Shown here one piece after another: positions 1-5,956 of a DNA stretch of 5,956 bases. Below the pieces are notes generated by a model. That model searched no databases. It saw only the letters and a list, made by a program, of their open reading frames with translations, and was not told the DNA's origin. Source of the stretch: Acidobacteriota bacterium (lineage in GTDB: Bacteria; Acidobacteriota; Terriglobia; UBA7540). The DNA is taken from NCBI GenBank assembly GCA_021789565.1, contig JAJYJL010000580.1, positions 1 to 5,956 of the forward strand, in the 5' to 3' direction. Within the stretch, counting starts at the first letter, position 1. The number at the start of each line of letters is the position of its first letter. The position numbers were made by a program, and so were the translations under genes.

Positions 1-323
1 TGGTTGACGCGCTCCTCTTATTCCAACTCGTAAGCGGAATTTATATCGCGACATTTCACCCGTGGGGTTCTTCGTGGTTTGCAGCTTCAATGGCGCCCTA
101 TCTGTGGTCGCTCTTAAAGTTCAATCCGGACATCAGTTTCCTGGCAACGATGCCGTTGATTATCAAACTGCACGTCATCAATTTCTATTTGCTGATCGGC
201 ATTTTCCCCTTCACTCGCCTGGTTCATATTCTCGTGGCACCTAACCCTTATTTCTGGCGCAGACCTCAACTGGTGCGCTGGTACCGGCGAGGAGTTTCTT
301 TGACAGGGGAAGAAGTTGACTGA
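1..323 (+). CDS. narI: Respiratory nitrate reductase gamma subunit (cytochrome b), C-terminal part
   Basis: NarI is the membrane cytochrome b of the NarGHI complex; it takes electrons from quinol and passes them through two b hemes to NarH and NarG. The gene is cut by the left window edge; the reading frame starts at base 3 and gives 106 residues, roughly the second half of a NarI of about 225 residues. Two hydrophobic stretches are visible (fragment residues about 4-18 and 50-70). The segment KLHVINFYLLIGIFPFTRLVH carries two histidines, residues 57 and 75, spaced 18 apart, exactly as the distal pair of heme ligands in E. coli NarI (His187 and His205). The following VAPNPYFWRRPQLVRW matches the basic cytoplasmic tail of the family. 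The stop overlaps the narK ribosome binding site, so the two are probably cotranscribed; narG, narH and narJ are expected upstream. Confidence 0.93.
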   Translation, partial: VDALLLFQLVSGIYIATFHPWGSSWFAASMAPYLWSLLKFNPDISFLATMPLIIKLHVINFYLLIGIFPFTRLVHILVAPNPYFWRRPQLVRWYRRGVSLTGEEVD

Positions 324-328
324 GGAGG
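323..328 (+). promoter_or_regulatory. Ribosome binding site of narK
   Basis: AGGAGG sits across the end of the narI stop codon and continues as GGA. It lies about 11 bases before a GTG at 340. It lies downstream of the other in-frame candidate, a TTG at 316, so it cannot serve that codon. This site is the reason for preferring GTG 340, and it suggests coupled translation of narI and narK. Confidence 0.65.
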
Positions 329-339
329 GAAAGAAAGCC

Positions 340-1650
340 GTGGCACAAGTTAAAGGAACACCCAACCAGGGTCTTATTGCAGCAACGATGGGTTTCTTTG
401 TGGGCTTTGCAGCGGTAGCGTTGTTCGGTCCCACGGCAAGCCGCTTCCAGGAAGTGATGCACCTGAGCCCGATGATGGTGGGCTTTCTTGTTTCCGCGCC
501 GGCGCTGTCGGGTTCCCTGCTCCGCATTCCGTTTTCCGCCTGGGTAGACACAACGGGCGGCCGAAAACCATTCCTGGTCCTGTTAATTCTCTCGGTTATG
601 GGAATGGCCGGTTTGCTGCTGGTCGTTTTCCTTTATTACCCCGACCGTCTGAGCGTCAGTTTGTACCCCGTTTTGCTGATCCTGGGTGTGCTCTCGGGAT
701 GCGGCATCGCTTCCTTCTCGGTAGGAATCAGCCAGGTTTCTTACTGGTTTCCTCAGGCCCGGCAAGGGCGAGCGCTGGCGATATTCGCCGGCATTGGCAA
801 CCTGGCTCCTGGAATCTTTTCTTTTCTTCTTCCGGCCGCGCTGGTGGCGCTCAGCCTGGCTGGTTCCTACCTGGTCTGGCTGATCTTCCTGGCTGCAGGA
901 ACGCTGTTCTACGCCGCCTATGGCCGCAACGCGTGGTACTTCCAGTTCCACCAGCAAGGACTAGATCACGAAACAGCCCGGCGCGAAGCCTCTGCGCACG
1001 GCCAGGCCTTATTTCCTGCTGGCGGACTTAAAGAGAGCCTGCGCACTTCCGCAAGAGTGTGGAAAACCTGGGCGCTGGTCTGGCTCTACTTCACAACATT
1101 CGGCGGCTTCATCGCGCTGACCGCCTGGCTCCCAACCTACTGGCACTCTTACTTCGGCGTGAGCCTTGTCGCGGCCGGCGGCCTTACGGCCCTTTACTCG
1201 ATCCTCGCATCCCTCATTCGCATCGGGGGAGGCGTACTTTCCGATCACCTGCGCGAGGGTGGAGAAAACACTGCGATTCTCGCTCTGCTCATCATGCTGG
1301 TTGGCGCTGTGGTGATGACAAGCACAACCCAGTTTGAACTGGCGGTCCCAGGTGAAATCCTGCTGGCCATCGGCATGGGAATCTGTAACGCCGCAGTTTT
1401 TAAATTGGTTCCGCAGGTGGTTCCTCACGCTGTGGGCGGAGCGGCCGGGTGGGTTGGCGGGCTGGGAGCGCTGGGCGGGTTTGTGATTCCGCCGGTTATG
1501 GGCTTTGCGGTTCACAACCTGGGAGTGCGCGGCTATCCAATCGGGTTCGTTGTCTTCATATTCCTGGCTCTCTTTTCTTTATCAATGGCATGGATCCTAA
1601 AATACGCAGACGAAACAGCAGTTGCTTTGCCACGGCCGGTGGCAGAGTAG
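340..1650 (+). CDS. narK: Nitrate/nitrite transporter, NarK family (MFS)
   Basis: Inner-membrane transporter of the major facilitator superfamily that imports nitrate and/or exports nitrite. From GTG 340 it has 436 residues and about 12 hydrophobic segments, the usual size of a single-domain NarK. In E. coli NarK the substrate is held by two arginines (Arg89 in TM2, Arg305 in TM8); the equivalents here are Arg62 in SGSLLRIPFS and Arg294 in SLIRIGGGVLSD. Both nitrate-signature glycine-rich helices are present: FAGIGNLAPGIF (residues 149-160) and GMGICNAAVFKLVPQ (345-359). The MFS loop motif is seen as DTTGGRKP (70-77). A TTG at 316 would add eight residues and overlap narI, but it has no properly placed ribosome binding site. 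The gene lies 16 bases after narI, in the same operon, and its end overlaps or abuts the barrel gene. Whether it is a nitrate/proton symporter or a nitrate/nitrite antiporter cannot be told from this. Confidence 0.95.
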   Translation: MAQVKGTPNQGLIAATMGFFVGFAAVALFGPTASRFQEVMHLSPMMVGFLVSAPALSGSLLRIPFSAWVDTTGGRKPFLVLLILSVMGMAGLLLVVFLYYPDRLSVSLYPVLLILGVLSGCGIASFSVGISQVSYWFPQARQGRALAIFAGIGNLAPGIFSFLLPAALVALSLAGSYLVWLIFLAAGTLFYAAYGRNAWYFQFHQQGLDHETARREASAHGQALFPAGGLKESLRTSARVWKTWALVWLYFTTFGGFIALTAWLPTYWHSYFGVSLVAAGGLTALYSILASLIRIGGGVLSDHLREGGENTAILALLIMLVGAVVMTSTTQFELAVPGEILLAIGMGICNAAVFKLVPQVVPHAVGGAAGWVGGLGALGGFVIPPVMGFAVHNLGVRGYPIGFVVFIFLALFSLSMAWILKYADETAVALPRPVAE

Positions 1651-3221
1651 GAAGTCAACAAACGATAATTCCTCGCGGCAGGATTTCTGGATTCCTCAAC
1701 GGGCCGCGCGCGAACAGGCAGGCGGAACGGAGCCGTCAGGGGGTTGTCACCGGCTTCCTGTTTCTGATGCTGAGCACATTGGTCGCGGTCGCCGCGCCGT
1801 GCCAGACTCGCTCCATCCCCGCTGCCGCCAGCGGTCCCGCACCGCTCACGGCCGGCCCCTTCGACATCTCGGGTAGCTGGCAAACACGCATGGAATCCTG
1901 GGATTGGTTCGAGGATGGCACCGCTTCTTCCACGTACACCTTTACTCACTCCCTGCTCCGCCTGAGTATTGGACAAACCCGGGGCGGCGTGGATTGGCAG
2001 GCCGAAGCTGCGGTACCGATGTTGTTCGCGCTTCCAGACAATGCCAATGCTCCGGCCCCTCAGGGCCAGCTTGGACTTGGGGCTACCTATTTTGCCGCCA
2101 ACAACGGACGCCAGAACATCGCGCGCATTTTTCTCAAGCAGGGTTTTGTGCGCTTCAAAGGCGGCGAACACCGCAGCCTGCGGGTCGGACGTTTTGAGTT
2201 CCTGGACGGCAGCGAGATTACGCCAAAAGATCCGACACTGGCTGCCATGGAAAAGACCCGCATCACCCAGCGCCTGATTGGCAACTTCGGATGGTCGGCG
2301 GTTGGCCGCAGCTATGACGGGATTCAGTTCGTACAAAACTGGCGCAAAAATAATTTCACCTTTGTCGCGGCCCGCGCAACTCAGGGAGTTTTCCAAGCCG
2401 AAGGGATAGGGGAACTCGACGTCGGATTTCTCTATGGAAGCTACACAGTGCCGTTATCCAGAAAGGGCGGCGATTCTGAACTGCGCATTTTCGGCATCGG
2501 ATACGACGATCCGCGCGGGATGGTTTTGAAGACGGATAACCGCCCGCTGGGGGCGCGGCAACTGGACCATCAGGATATTCTCCTGGGGACGTTCGGCGCC
2601 GATTATCTCGAGGTCTTCAACACATCAACGGCAGGGAAATTCGATTTTTTGGCCTGGGGAGCCTTGCAGGCAGGATCATGGGGTTTGCAATCCGACCGTG
2701 CCGGGGCCTTTGTGGCCGAGTTTGGGTGGCAGCCGAAGGTCCAGCATCTTGCTCCATGGCTTAGCGCAGGCTATTCCTACGGGAGCGGCGACGGCAATCC
2801 CAATGACAACAGGCACACTACATTTTCCCAGCTTTTGCCTACGCCACGGCCTTACGCACGATTCCCGTTCTACGACATGCAAAACAACAAAGATCTGTAC
2901 GCCACGCTCAATCTGCATCCGAATCGCAAAATCCTTTTGAGAACTGAAGCTCACGCGCTATCGCTCGCTGAGCGAAACGATCTCTGGTATCTGGGCGGAG
3001 GACCCTTTCAGCCCCAGACGTTCGGGTACGTCGGGCGGCCCAGCGGTGGGCACAGCAAGCTCGCGAACGTGTGGGACCTGAGCGTGGATTACAAGATTGC
3101 GCAGAGGCTTGGCGTCACATTCTATTACGGCAGGGCCTGGGGCTCAGAGGTGATCAGGCAAATTTACCCCCACGGTGCAATCGGCCAGTTCGGCTACGTT
3201 GAATTCGATGCCTCGTTCTGA
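1590..3221 (+). CDS. Alginate-export-family outer-membrane beta-barrel protein
   Basis: Predicted outer-membrane channel of the Alginate_exp family (AlgE-like, typically about 450-500 residues). Numbered from ATG 1590 (543 residues), a signal-peptide core GFLFLMLSTLVAVAA lies at 55-69 after a basic stretch (RQAERSRQ). Alternating amphipathic strands follow. The family's characteristic C-terminal half is present: GYSYGSGDGNPNDNRHTTF (394-412), then LLPTPRPYARFPFYDMQNN and TEAHALSLAERNDLWYLGGG. LRVGRFEFLDG (198-207) is another recognisable motif. The protein ends in phenylalanine, the usual beta-signal for barrel insertion. The start is uncertain. ATG 1590 overlaps narK by 61 bases and lacks a clear ribosome binding site. 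ATG 1767 (484 residues) falls inside the hydrophobic core and loses the basic n-region. No other ATG, GTG or TTG is in frame between them. By context it probably conducts nitrate or nitrite across the outer membrane rather than alginate; this is inference. Confidence 0.85.
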   Translation: MDPKIRRRNSSCFATAGGRVGSQQTIIPRGRISGFLNGPRANRQAERSRQGVVTGFLFLMLSTLVAVAAPCQTRSIPAAASGPAPLTAGPFDISGSWQTRMESWDWFEDGTASSTYTFTHSLLRLSIGQTRGGVDWQAEAAVPMLFALPDNANAPAPQGQLGLGATYFAANNGRQNIARIFLKQGFVRFKGGEHRSLRVGRFEFLDGSEITPKDPTLAAMEKTRITQRLIGNFGWSAVGRSYDGIQFVQNWRKNNFTFVAARATQGVFQAEGIGELDVGFLYGSYTVPLSRKGGDSELRIFGIGYDDPRGMVLKTDNRPLGARQLDHQDILLGTFGADYLEVFNTSTAGKFDFLAWGALQAGSWGLQSDRAGAFVAEFGWQPKVQHLAPWLSAGYSYGSGDGNPNDNRHTTFSQLLPTPRPYARFPFYDMQNNKDLYATLNLHPNRKILLRTEAHALSLAERNDLWYLGGGPFQPQTFGYVGRPSGGHSKLANVWDLSVDYKIAQRLGVTFYYGRAWGSEVIRQIYPHGAIGQFGYVEFDASF

Positions 3222-3479
3222 AGGCTCACGCTGCAATAACTCACACCCATCCATCCCACATCTGGATCGTCCTTAAGGAGCAGCACTCGGGCCCCGGCTC
3301 ACAATATGGCCCCGGTCGAACTCGCGAAAGTTTCTCACATTCGGCAAATAGAGGTCTGTGGTGAGGGTCGGGACAAGTGAGGAGGTGATAGACTTTCAGG
3401 AAGGGATTCTGCCTGTCCGAAGGGCTTGGAAGACAACCGCCCTACGCTAGACCGAGGGAGCGCGGTCGTAGGAGAAATT
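3222..3479. other. Gene-free stretch after the nar operon
   Basis: I see no convincing gene, RNA or strong terminator here. An 8-base direct repeat GGCCCCGG occurs twice around 3292-3318. A short open frame from about 3361 to 3450 includes EEVIDFQEGILPVRRAWK, but it is not recognisable. The stretch ends at the first copy of the 29-base repeat. Confidence 0.5.
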
Positions 3480-3508
3480 TAGAGTTGAGTGGGTGGATTT
3501 CGGCGAGA
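3480..3508 (+). repeat. 29-base direct repeat, copy 1
   Basis: Begins TAGAGTTGAGTG and ends TTTCGGCGAGA. It is identical over all 29 bases and in the same orientation as 5630-5658. The second copy follows a decayed transposase gene, so the repeat is probably an insertion sequence end; this copy has no transposase next to it and would be an orphan end. No inverted copy was seen in the window. Confidence 0.85.
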
Positions 3509-3689
3509 TGGTGCGGGTGTTGGGTCGTCCCGAAGAGCTGGCGGAGCGTCTGGAAGCGAGTGGTTACGACATTCCAGCGACTGAAATCGAAGCGGGATGG
3601 AACTCCATCTTCCCTACCTGGTGAAAGTCGGTCAGGGCCACAACGGATACAAGAACATCCAAGAGTTCCTGCCCGAAGCTTCCGAATGA
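3508..3689 (+). pseudogene. Possible frameshifted small gene of unknown function
   Basis: Two short frames overlap. Frame one, ATG 3508 to TGA 3622-3624, encodes 38 residues with an amphipathic acidic helix (RPEELAERLEASGYD). Frame two, ATG 3597 to TGA 3687-3689, encodes 30 residues including YLVKVGQGHNGYKNIQEFLP. Restoring one lost base near 3615 would join them into about 60 residues with protein-like composition throughout. I do not recognise the product. The first frame can be read back through the 29-base repeat to GTG 3493, so the repeat may have inserted into or beside the gene. There is no clear ribosome binding site before ATG 3508; AGGAGA at 3470-3475 is too far away. It could also be chance, since the peptides are short. 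Confidence 0.3.
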
Positions 3690-3711
3690 CCAGACTGCCA
3701 TATCCACCTAG

Positions 3712-3745
3712 CCGAGTCAGAGAGACAAAAGCCTCTCTGACTCGG
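3712..3745 (+). terminator. Perfect 13-bp hairpin, possible terminator
   Basis: CCGAGTCAGAGAG (3712-3724) and CTCTCTGACTCGG (3733-3745) are perfectly complementary around an 8-base loop, ACAAAAGC. The tail ATTCTT is only mildly T-rich, so intrinsic termination is plausible but weak. It separates the decayed region from the hydrolase gene 80 bases later. It could instead be a remnant of a small mobile or repeated palindromic element. Confidence 0.4.
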
Positions 3746-3825
3746 ATTCTTCCACGTTGAATAATTAGTCGTGTTAAAATCCGCAGACGCACGAGACCGC
3801 ATCTGGGGCCGGGAGACATGTTGCT

Positions 3826-4773
3826 ATGCGCACTACCCAAATCGGAATAATCGTATTCAGCCTGTTGTTAGCGACGACCGGGCAGACTGGCACAATCCAT
3901 CAGGGGCGCGTCCAGGTCGTCATGCTGGGCACTGGGACGCCACTACCGGACCCCCAGCGCTCCGGCCCAAGCTTGGGAGTGATCGTGAATGATAAGGCGT
4001 ACATCTTCGATGCGGGCGTCGGTGTGGTGCGCCGGGCCGCTGCGGCACGCGACAGAGGGATTGTAGGCCTGGAACCGCGCGCGCTCCGCGTCGCATTCTT
4101 GACTCACCTTCACTCGGACCACACTCTCGGCCTGCCCGACTTGATCCTCACGCCTTGGGTTATGGGACGCACCGAGCCACTTGAGCTCTGGGGTCCAAGC
4201 GGAACTCGGTCTATGGTTGACAATATCCTCGCCGCCTACAAGGAGGACATTGCTCTGCGCACCACTGGCCTCGAGGGCTCCAACACAACGGGATACAAGG
4301 TGAACGTCCATGAGATCGGACAGGACGACATCTACAAAGACGGGAGCGTCGAGATCCGACCGTTTCCCGTAAAGCATGGCGAGTGGAAGCAATCATTCGG
4401 CTATCGCATCCAGGCGCCCGGGCGCGTGATCGTGTATTCCGGTGACACTAGCCCGACGGAGAGCATTGTCGAAAACTGCCATGGCTGCGACATCCTTATA
4501 GCCGAAGCTTATACAGAAGCGAGCTTCGCCTTAGTCTCTCCTCGCTGGCAAAAATATCGGCAGGCATACCACATGTCGACCCACGAACTAGCGGACATCG
4601 CTACCAGAGCCAAGCCCGGCTTGCTTGTGCTAACTCACCGCGGAAACCCAGGTTGTGACCAGTCTCAAGCTGCCGGCTGCCGCGAGGCCGGAAGTGAAGA
4701 GGAGATGCTCAAAGAAATGAAGCAGTACTACAGCGGCAAAATGGTCACGGCACATGACCTGGATGTATTCTGA
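3826..4773 (+). CDS. Exported metallo-beta-lactamase-fold hydrolase, RNase Z-like
   Basis: A 315-residue MBL-fold metallo-hydrolase. Motif II is complete: THLHSDH, with His94, His96, Asp98 and His99. His184 (PVKHGE) fits motif III, Asp207 (VYSGDTSP) is the bridging aspartate of motif IV, and His271 (LVLTHRGN) is motif V. HMSTHELADIA (249-259) resembles the His-Ser-Thr segment of RNase Z-type phosphodiesterases, and the early LGTGTPLPDPQRSGPS is typical of that group. The N-terminus (MRT followed by IGIIVFSLLLATT) looks like a signal peptide, so the enzyme is probably periplasmic or secreted and not a tRNA-processing RNase Z. Substrate is unknown; a phosphodiesterase or arylsulfatase-like activity is possible. 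ATG 3826 is supported by GGGAGA at 3811-3816, nine bases upstream. It is a single gene with no operon partner, lying between two copies of the 29-base repeat. Confidence 0.9.
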   Translation: MRTTQIGIIVFSLLLATTGQTGTIHQGRVQVVMLGTGTPLPDPQRSGPSLGVIVNDKAYIFDAGVGVVRRAAAARDRGIVGLEPRALRVAFLTHLHSDHTLGLPDLILTPWVMGRTEPLELWGPSGTRSMVDNILAAYKEDIALRTTGLEGSNTTGYKVNVHEIGQDDIYKDGSVEIRPFPVKHGEWKQSFGYRIQAPGRVIVYSGDTSPTESIVENCHGCDILIAEAYTEASFALVSPRWQKYRQAYHMSTHELADIATRAKPGLLVLTHRGNPGCDQSQAAGCREAGSEEEMLKEMKQYYSGKMVTAHDLDVF

Positions 4774-5052
4774 CCGTACGCGTTGTGCACCGCCGGTGCT
4801 TGACGACAAGCTAAAGCAGCTGCGGCTAGAAGCCATCGTGAAAGCGCGCTGCTGCGGTGGGCGTTGACAGCCGCCGCTCAGAACACTGAAGTCAATCGCA
4901 CCGTCAAATAACCGCTGGCTGACGCCCTAAGCGATCCAACCCCACAATCCCCTTCGACACACAATCACTGATAACCGGAGCACCTGCCCAGTCCCGGTGA
5001 CAGTACATCCCAAAGCTCTTTTCTCCCACCTTCTCGGCTTTTAACCCAAAAC
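4774..5052. other. Gene-free stretch before the transposase remnant
   Basis: No gene is supported. A small palindrome, GCACC GCC GGTGC at 4787-4799, lies shortly after the hydrolase stop but has no T-run, so it is at best a weak terminator. A left insertion sequence end matching the reverse complement of the 29-base repeat was looked for here and not found. Confidence 0.5.
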
Positions 5053-5066
5053 AAGGAGCAACACCC

Positions 5067-5603
5067 ATGCGAACGAACACGCAGGAGGCGGTCTTGTCTG
5101 CCTACATCGTGTCCATCGGAAAGCGCCCGCTGCGCCCGCATGGCTGTCGGCGGAACGGTGCGGCGGATGCGCGGCGGGCTGCACCCCTGCCGCCCGCCGG
5201 CTGGGGTGGCTGTCAACGCGACCGGCTTGGCGCAGGGAGCGGTGAGCACGTACTTTGTGCGGCGCCTGCGTCATCAGGGGCAAAAACCGCTGCCTTGGCG
5301 CCATTGGCTGAAATGGTTGGTGGTGGCGGACCTGGATCAGCAATTCCTGCTCTCGCAGAGCGCACGACGCGGTCCCTGGAACGACTGCGGGAGTTTGCCC
5401 AAGGGAGTCAAGACAGCTTCCCACGAGACGCCCATCGGATTGGTGCGGGTCGACGCCGGGCTCTGATCGAAACGGTGTTCTATTCGGTCAATCGCAAGCT
5501 CTCTGCCCGAGCCCCCGGTCGCTCGCCGCGAATGCAGACGCGCCAAGCCCTGCTGCTTGGCCTGAGTTTCAATCTGTACCGCCTGAAGCATCGCTTCTCC
5601 TGA
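5067..5603 (+). pseudogene. Decayed DDE transposase (IS4/IS5-type fold)
   Basis: Remnant of a DDE transposase spread over two frames. AAGGAG at 5053-5058 precedes ATG 5067, which opens in frame 3. The recognisable middle part is in frame 1, about 5194-5460 (VNATGLAQGAVSTYFVRRLR, then PLPWRHWLKWLVVADLDQQF), ending at TGA 5464-5466. The C-terminal part returns to frame 3 (RRRALIETVFYSVNRKLSAR, then a tail with NLYRLKHRF). The pattern fits two deletions, one in the N-terminal region and one near 5452-5462. The second removed the segment between the second catalytic aspartate (GAC 5452-5454) and the glutamate region (GAA 5469-5471). The first catalytic aspartate appears replaced by Asn (AAC 5215-5217), and the lysine expected in the R(3)E(6)K signature is Asn. 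Intact relatives are much longer. Family assignment is from memory of motifs, not a search. Confidence 0.75.
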
Positions 5604-5629
5604 GGATGTCAACAGAGCCCAATGGATTC

Positions 5630-5658
5630 TAGAGTTGAGTGGGTGGATTTCGGCGAGA
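5630..5658 (+). repeat. 29-base direct repeat, copy 2
   Basis: Identical to 3480-3508 and in the same orientation, about 2.15 kb apart. It lies just downstream of the transposase remnant, consistent with a terminal repeat of that insertion sequence. Flanking bases differ between copies beyond the 29 bases, apart from a loose resemblance (GTGTTG) shortly downstream. Confidence 0.85.
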
Positions 5659-5837
5659 CAACGCTGTGTTGAAAACGGACCTTGTTGACGCGTAGCAGAG
5701 GGAAGGCGACTGTCCCTGCGACGGTGTGCCTCCTCAACCATTCTCTTTGGTCGGGGACTGGCATATTCATTACGAATTCCACACCAATCAAATGGAACTC
5801 ACGAGTGGCTCACGAAATGCCAAAACTTAAGACTTGA

Positions 5838-5931
5838 TGGCGGAGAGGGTGGGATTCGAACCCACGTGCCCGCTTTTGGCAGGCAAGACGCTTTCGAGGC
5901 GCCCCCGTTATGACCGCTTCGGTACCTCTCC
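5838..5931 (-). tRNA. tRNA-Ser (anticodon CGA)
   Basis: Read on the minus strand, the sequence folds as a complete class II tRNA of 94 bases including the encoded CCA (5838-5840). The acceptor stem is GGAGAGG paired with CCTCTCC, with discriminator G. The D stem is CCG/CGG. The anticodon stem is GGCGC/GCGTC with loop CTCGAAA, giving anticodon CGA (plus-strand 5894-5896), which reads UCG. A long variable arm of 7 bp (TGCCTGC/GCGGGCA) identifies serine. The T arm is GTGGG-TTCGAAT-CCCAC. All stems are intact, so it looks functional. Confidence 0.97.
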
Positions 5932-5956
5932 GCAAGGGCATGGCCGTTGTCATTGC

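Larger units (their letters stand above)
5053..5658 (+). mobile_element. Insertion sequence remnant, right end preserved
   Basis: The decayed transposase gene with its ribosome binding site, followed 26 bases after its stop by the second 29-base repeat, which is placed where a right terminal repeat would be. No matching inverted left end is visible upstream, so the element is truncated or its left end has diverged. It is not expected to move by itself. Confidence 0.6.

Noticed and set aside
316..339. TTG 316 as the narK start
   Set aside because: It has no well-placed ribosome binding site, while GTG 340 lies just after AGGAGG; the extra eight residues are also untypical.
1533..2396. Long open frame (287 codons) on the - strand
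   Set aside because: It is the antisense shadow of the narK end and the barrel gene, whose family motifs are clear on the + strand.
3292..3318. GGCCCCGG repeated with an 11-base gap, as a hairpin or operator
   Set aside because: The copies are direct, not inverted, and each is short and GC-only; no supporting context.
3485..3760. Open frame of 91 codons on the + strand
   Set aside because: Composition is rich in Arg, Ser and Trp and looks non-coding; it runs through the repeat and the hairpin and competes with the two more protein-like frames.
3757..3780. AT-rich patch with TTGAAT and TAAAAT before the hydrolase gene, as a promoter
   Set aside because: The spacing between the two hexamers is only about 12 bases, too short for a sigma-70 promoter; no better pair was found.
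4787..4799. GCACC/GGTGC palindrome after the hydrolase as a terminator
   Set aside because: The stem is only five or six pairs and no T-run follows.
4796..4867. Short frame from GTG 4796 encoding LDDKLKQLRLEAIVKAR
   Set aside because: Only 23 residues, with no ribosome binding site at the GTG and no recognised family; the helix-like look could be chance.

Overview
The window holds the downstream end of a respiratory nitrate reductase (nar) operon, followed by a lone exported metallo-hydrolase gene, the wreck of an insertion sequence, and a serine tRNA. Base composition is GC-rich by eye. The mix of a membrane-bound nitrate reductase, an alginate-export-type outer-membrane barrel (so a Gram-negative envelope) and this type of DDE transposase suggests a soil or sediment Gram-negative bacterium. 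Acidobacteriota is my best guess, but this is inference and not proven by anything in the window.

Region 1 (1-3221, + strand) is the operon tail. It contains the C-terminal part of narI (cytochrome b gamma subunit of nitrate reductase), then narK (nitrate/nitrite MFS transporter) about 16 bases later with a strong ribosome binding site across the narI stop, then an alginate-export-family outer-membrane beta-barrel gene that abuts or overlaps narK. Together they suggest a nitrate respiration module: the barrel would pass nitrate or nitrite through the outer membrane, NarK would carry it across the inner membrane, and NarGHI would reduce it on quinol oxidation. narG, narH and narJ would be expected to the left, outside the window. 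The start of the barrel gene is unusual: no ATG, GTG or TTG lies in a good position before its signal peptide.

Region 2 (3222-3825) is about 600 bases with no intact gene. It holds one copy of a 29-base repeat, two overlapping short reading frames that a single-base shift would join into one 60-residue peptide, and a perfect 13-bp hairpin.

Region 3 (3826-4773) is a 315-residue exported metallo-beta-lactamase-fold hydrolase of the RNase Z-like type, with all metal-binding motifs intact.

Region 4 (4774-5837) contains no intact gene. It holds a decayed DDE transposase (frameshifts, internal deletion, substituted catalytic residues), followed by the second copy of the 29-base repeat, probably the insertion sequence's right end. 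The two same-orientation copies bracket the hydrolase gene.

Region 5 (5838-5931, - strand) is a complete tRNA-Ser with anticodon CGA and an encoded CCA end.
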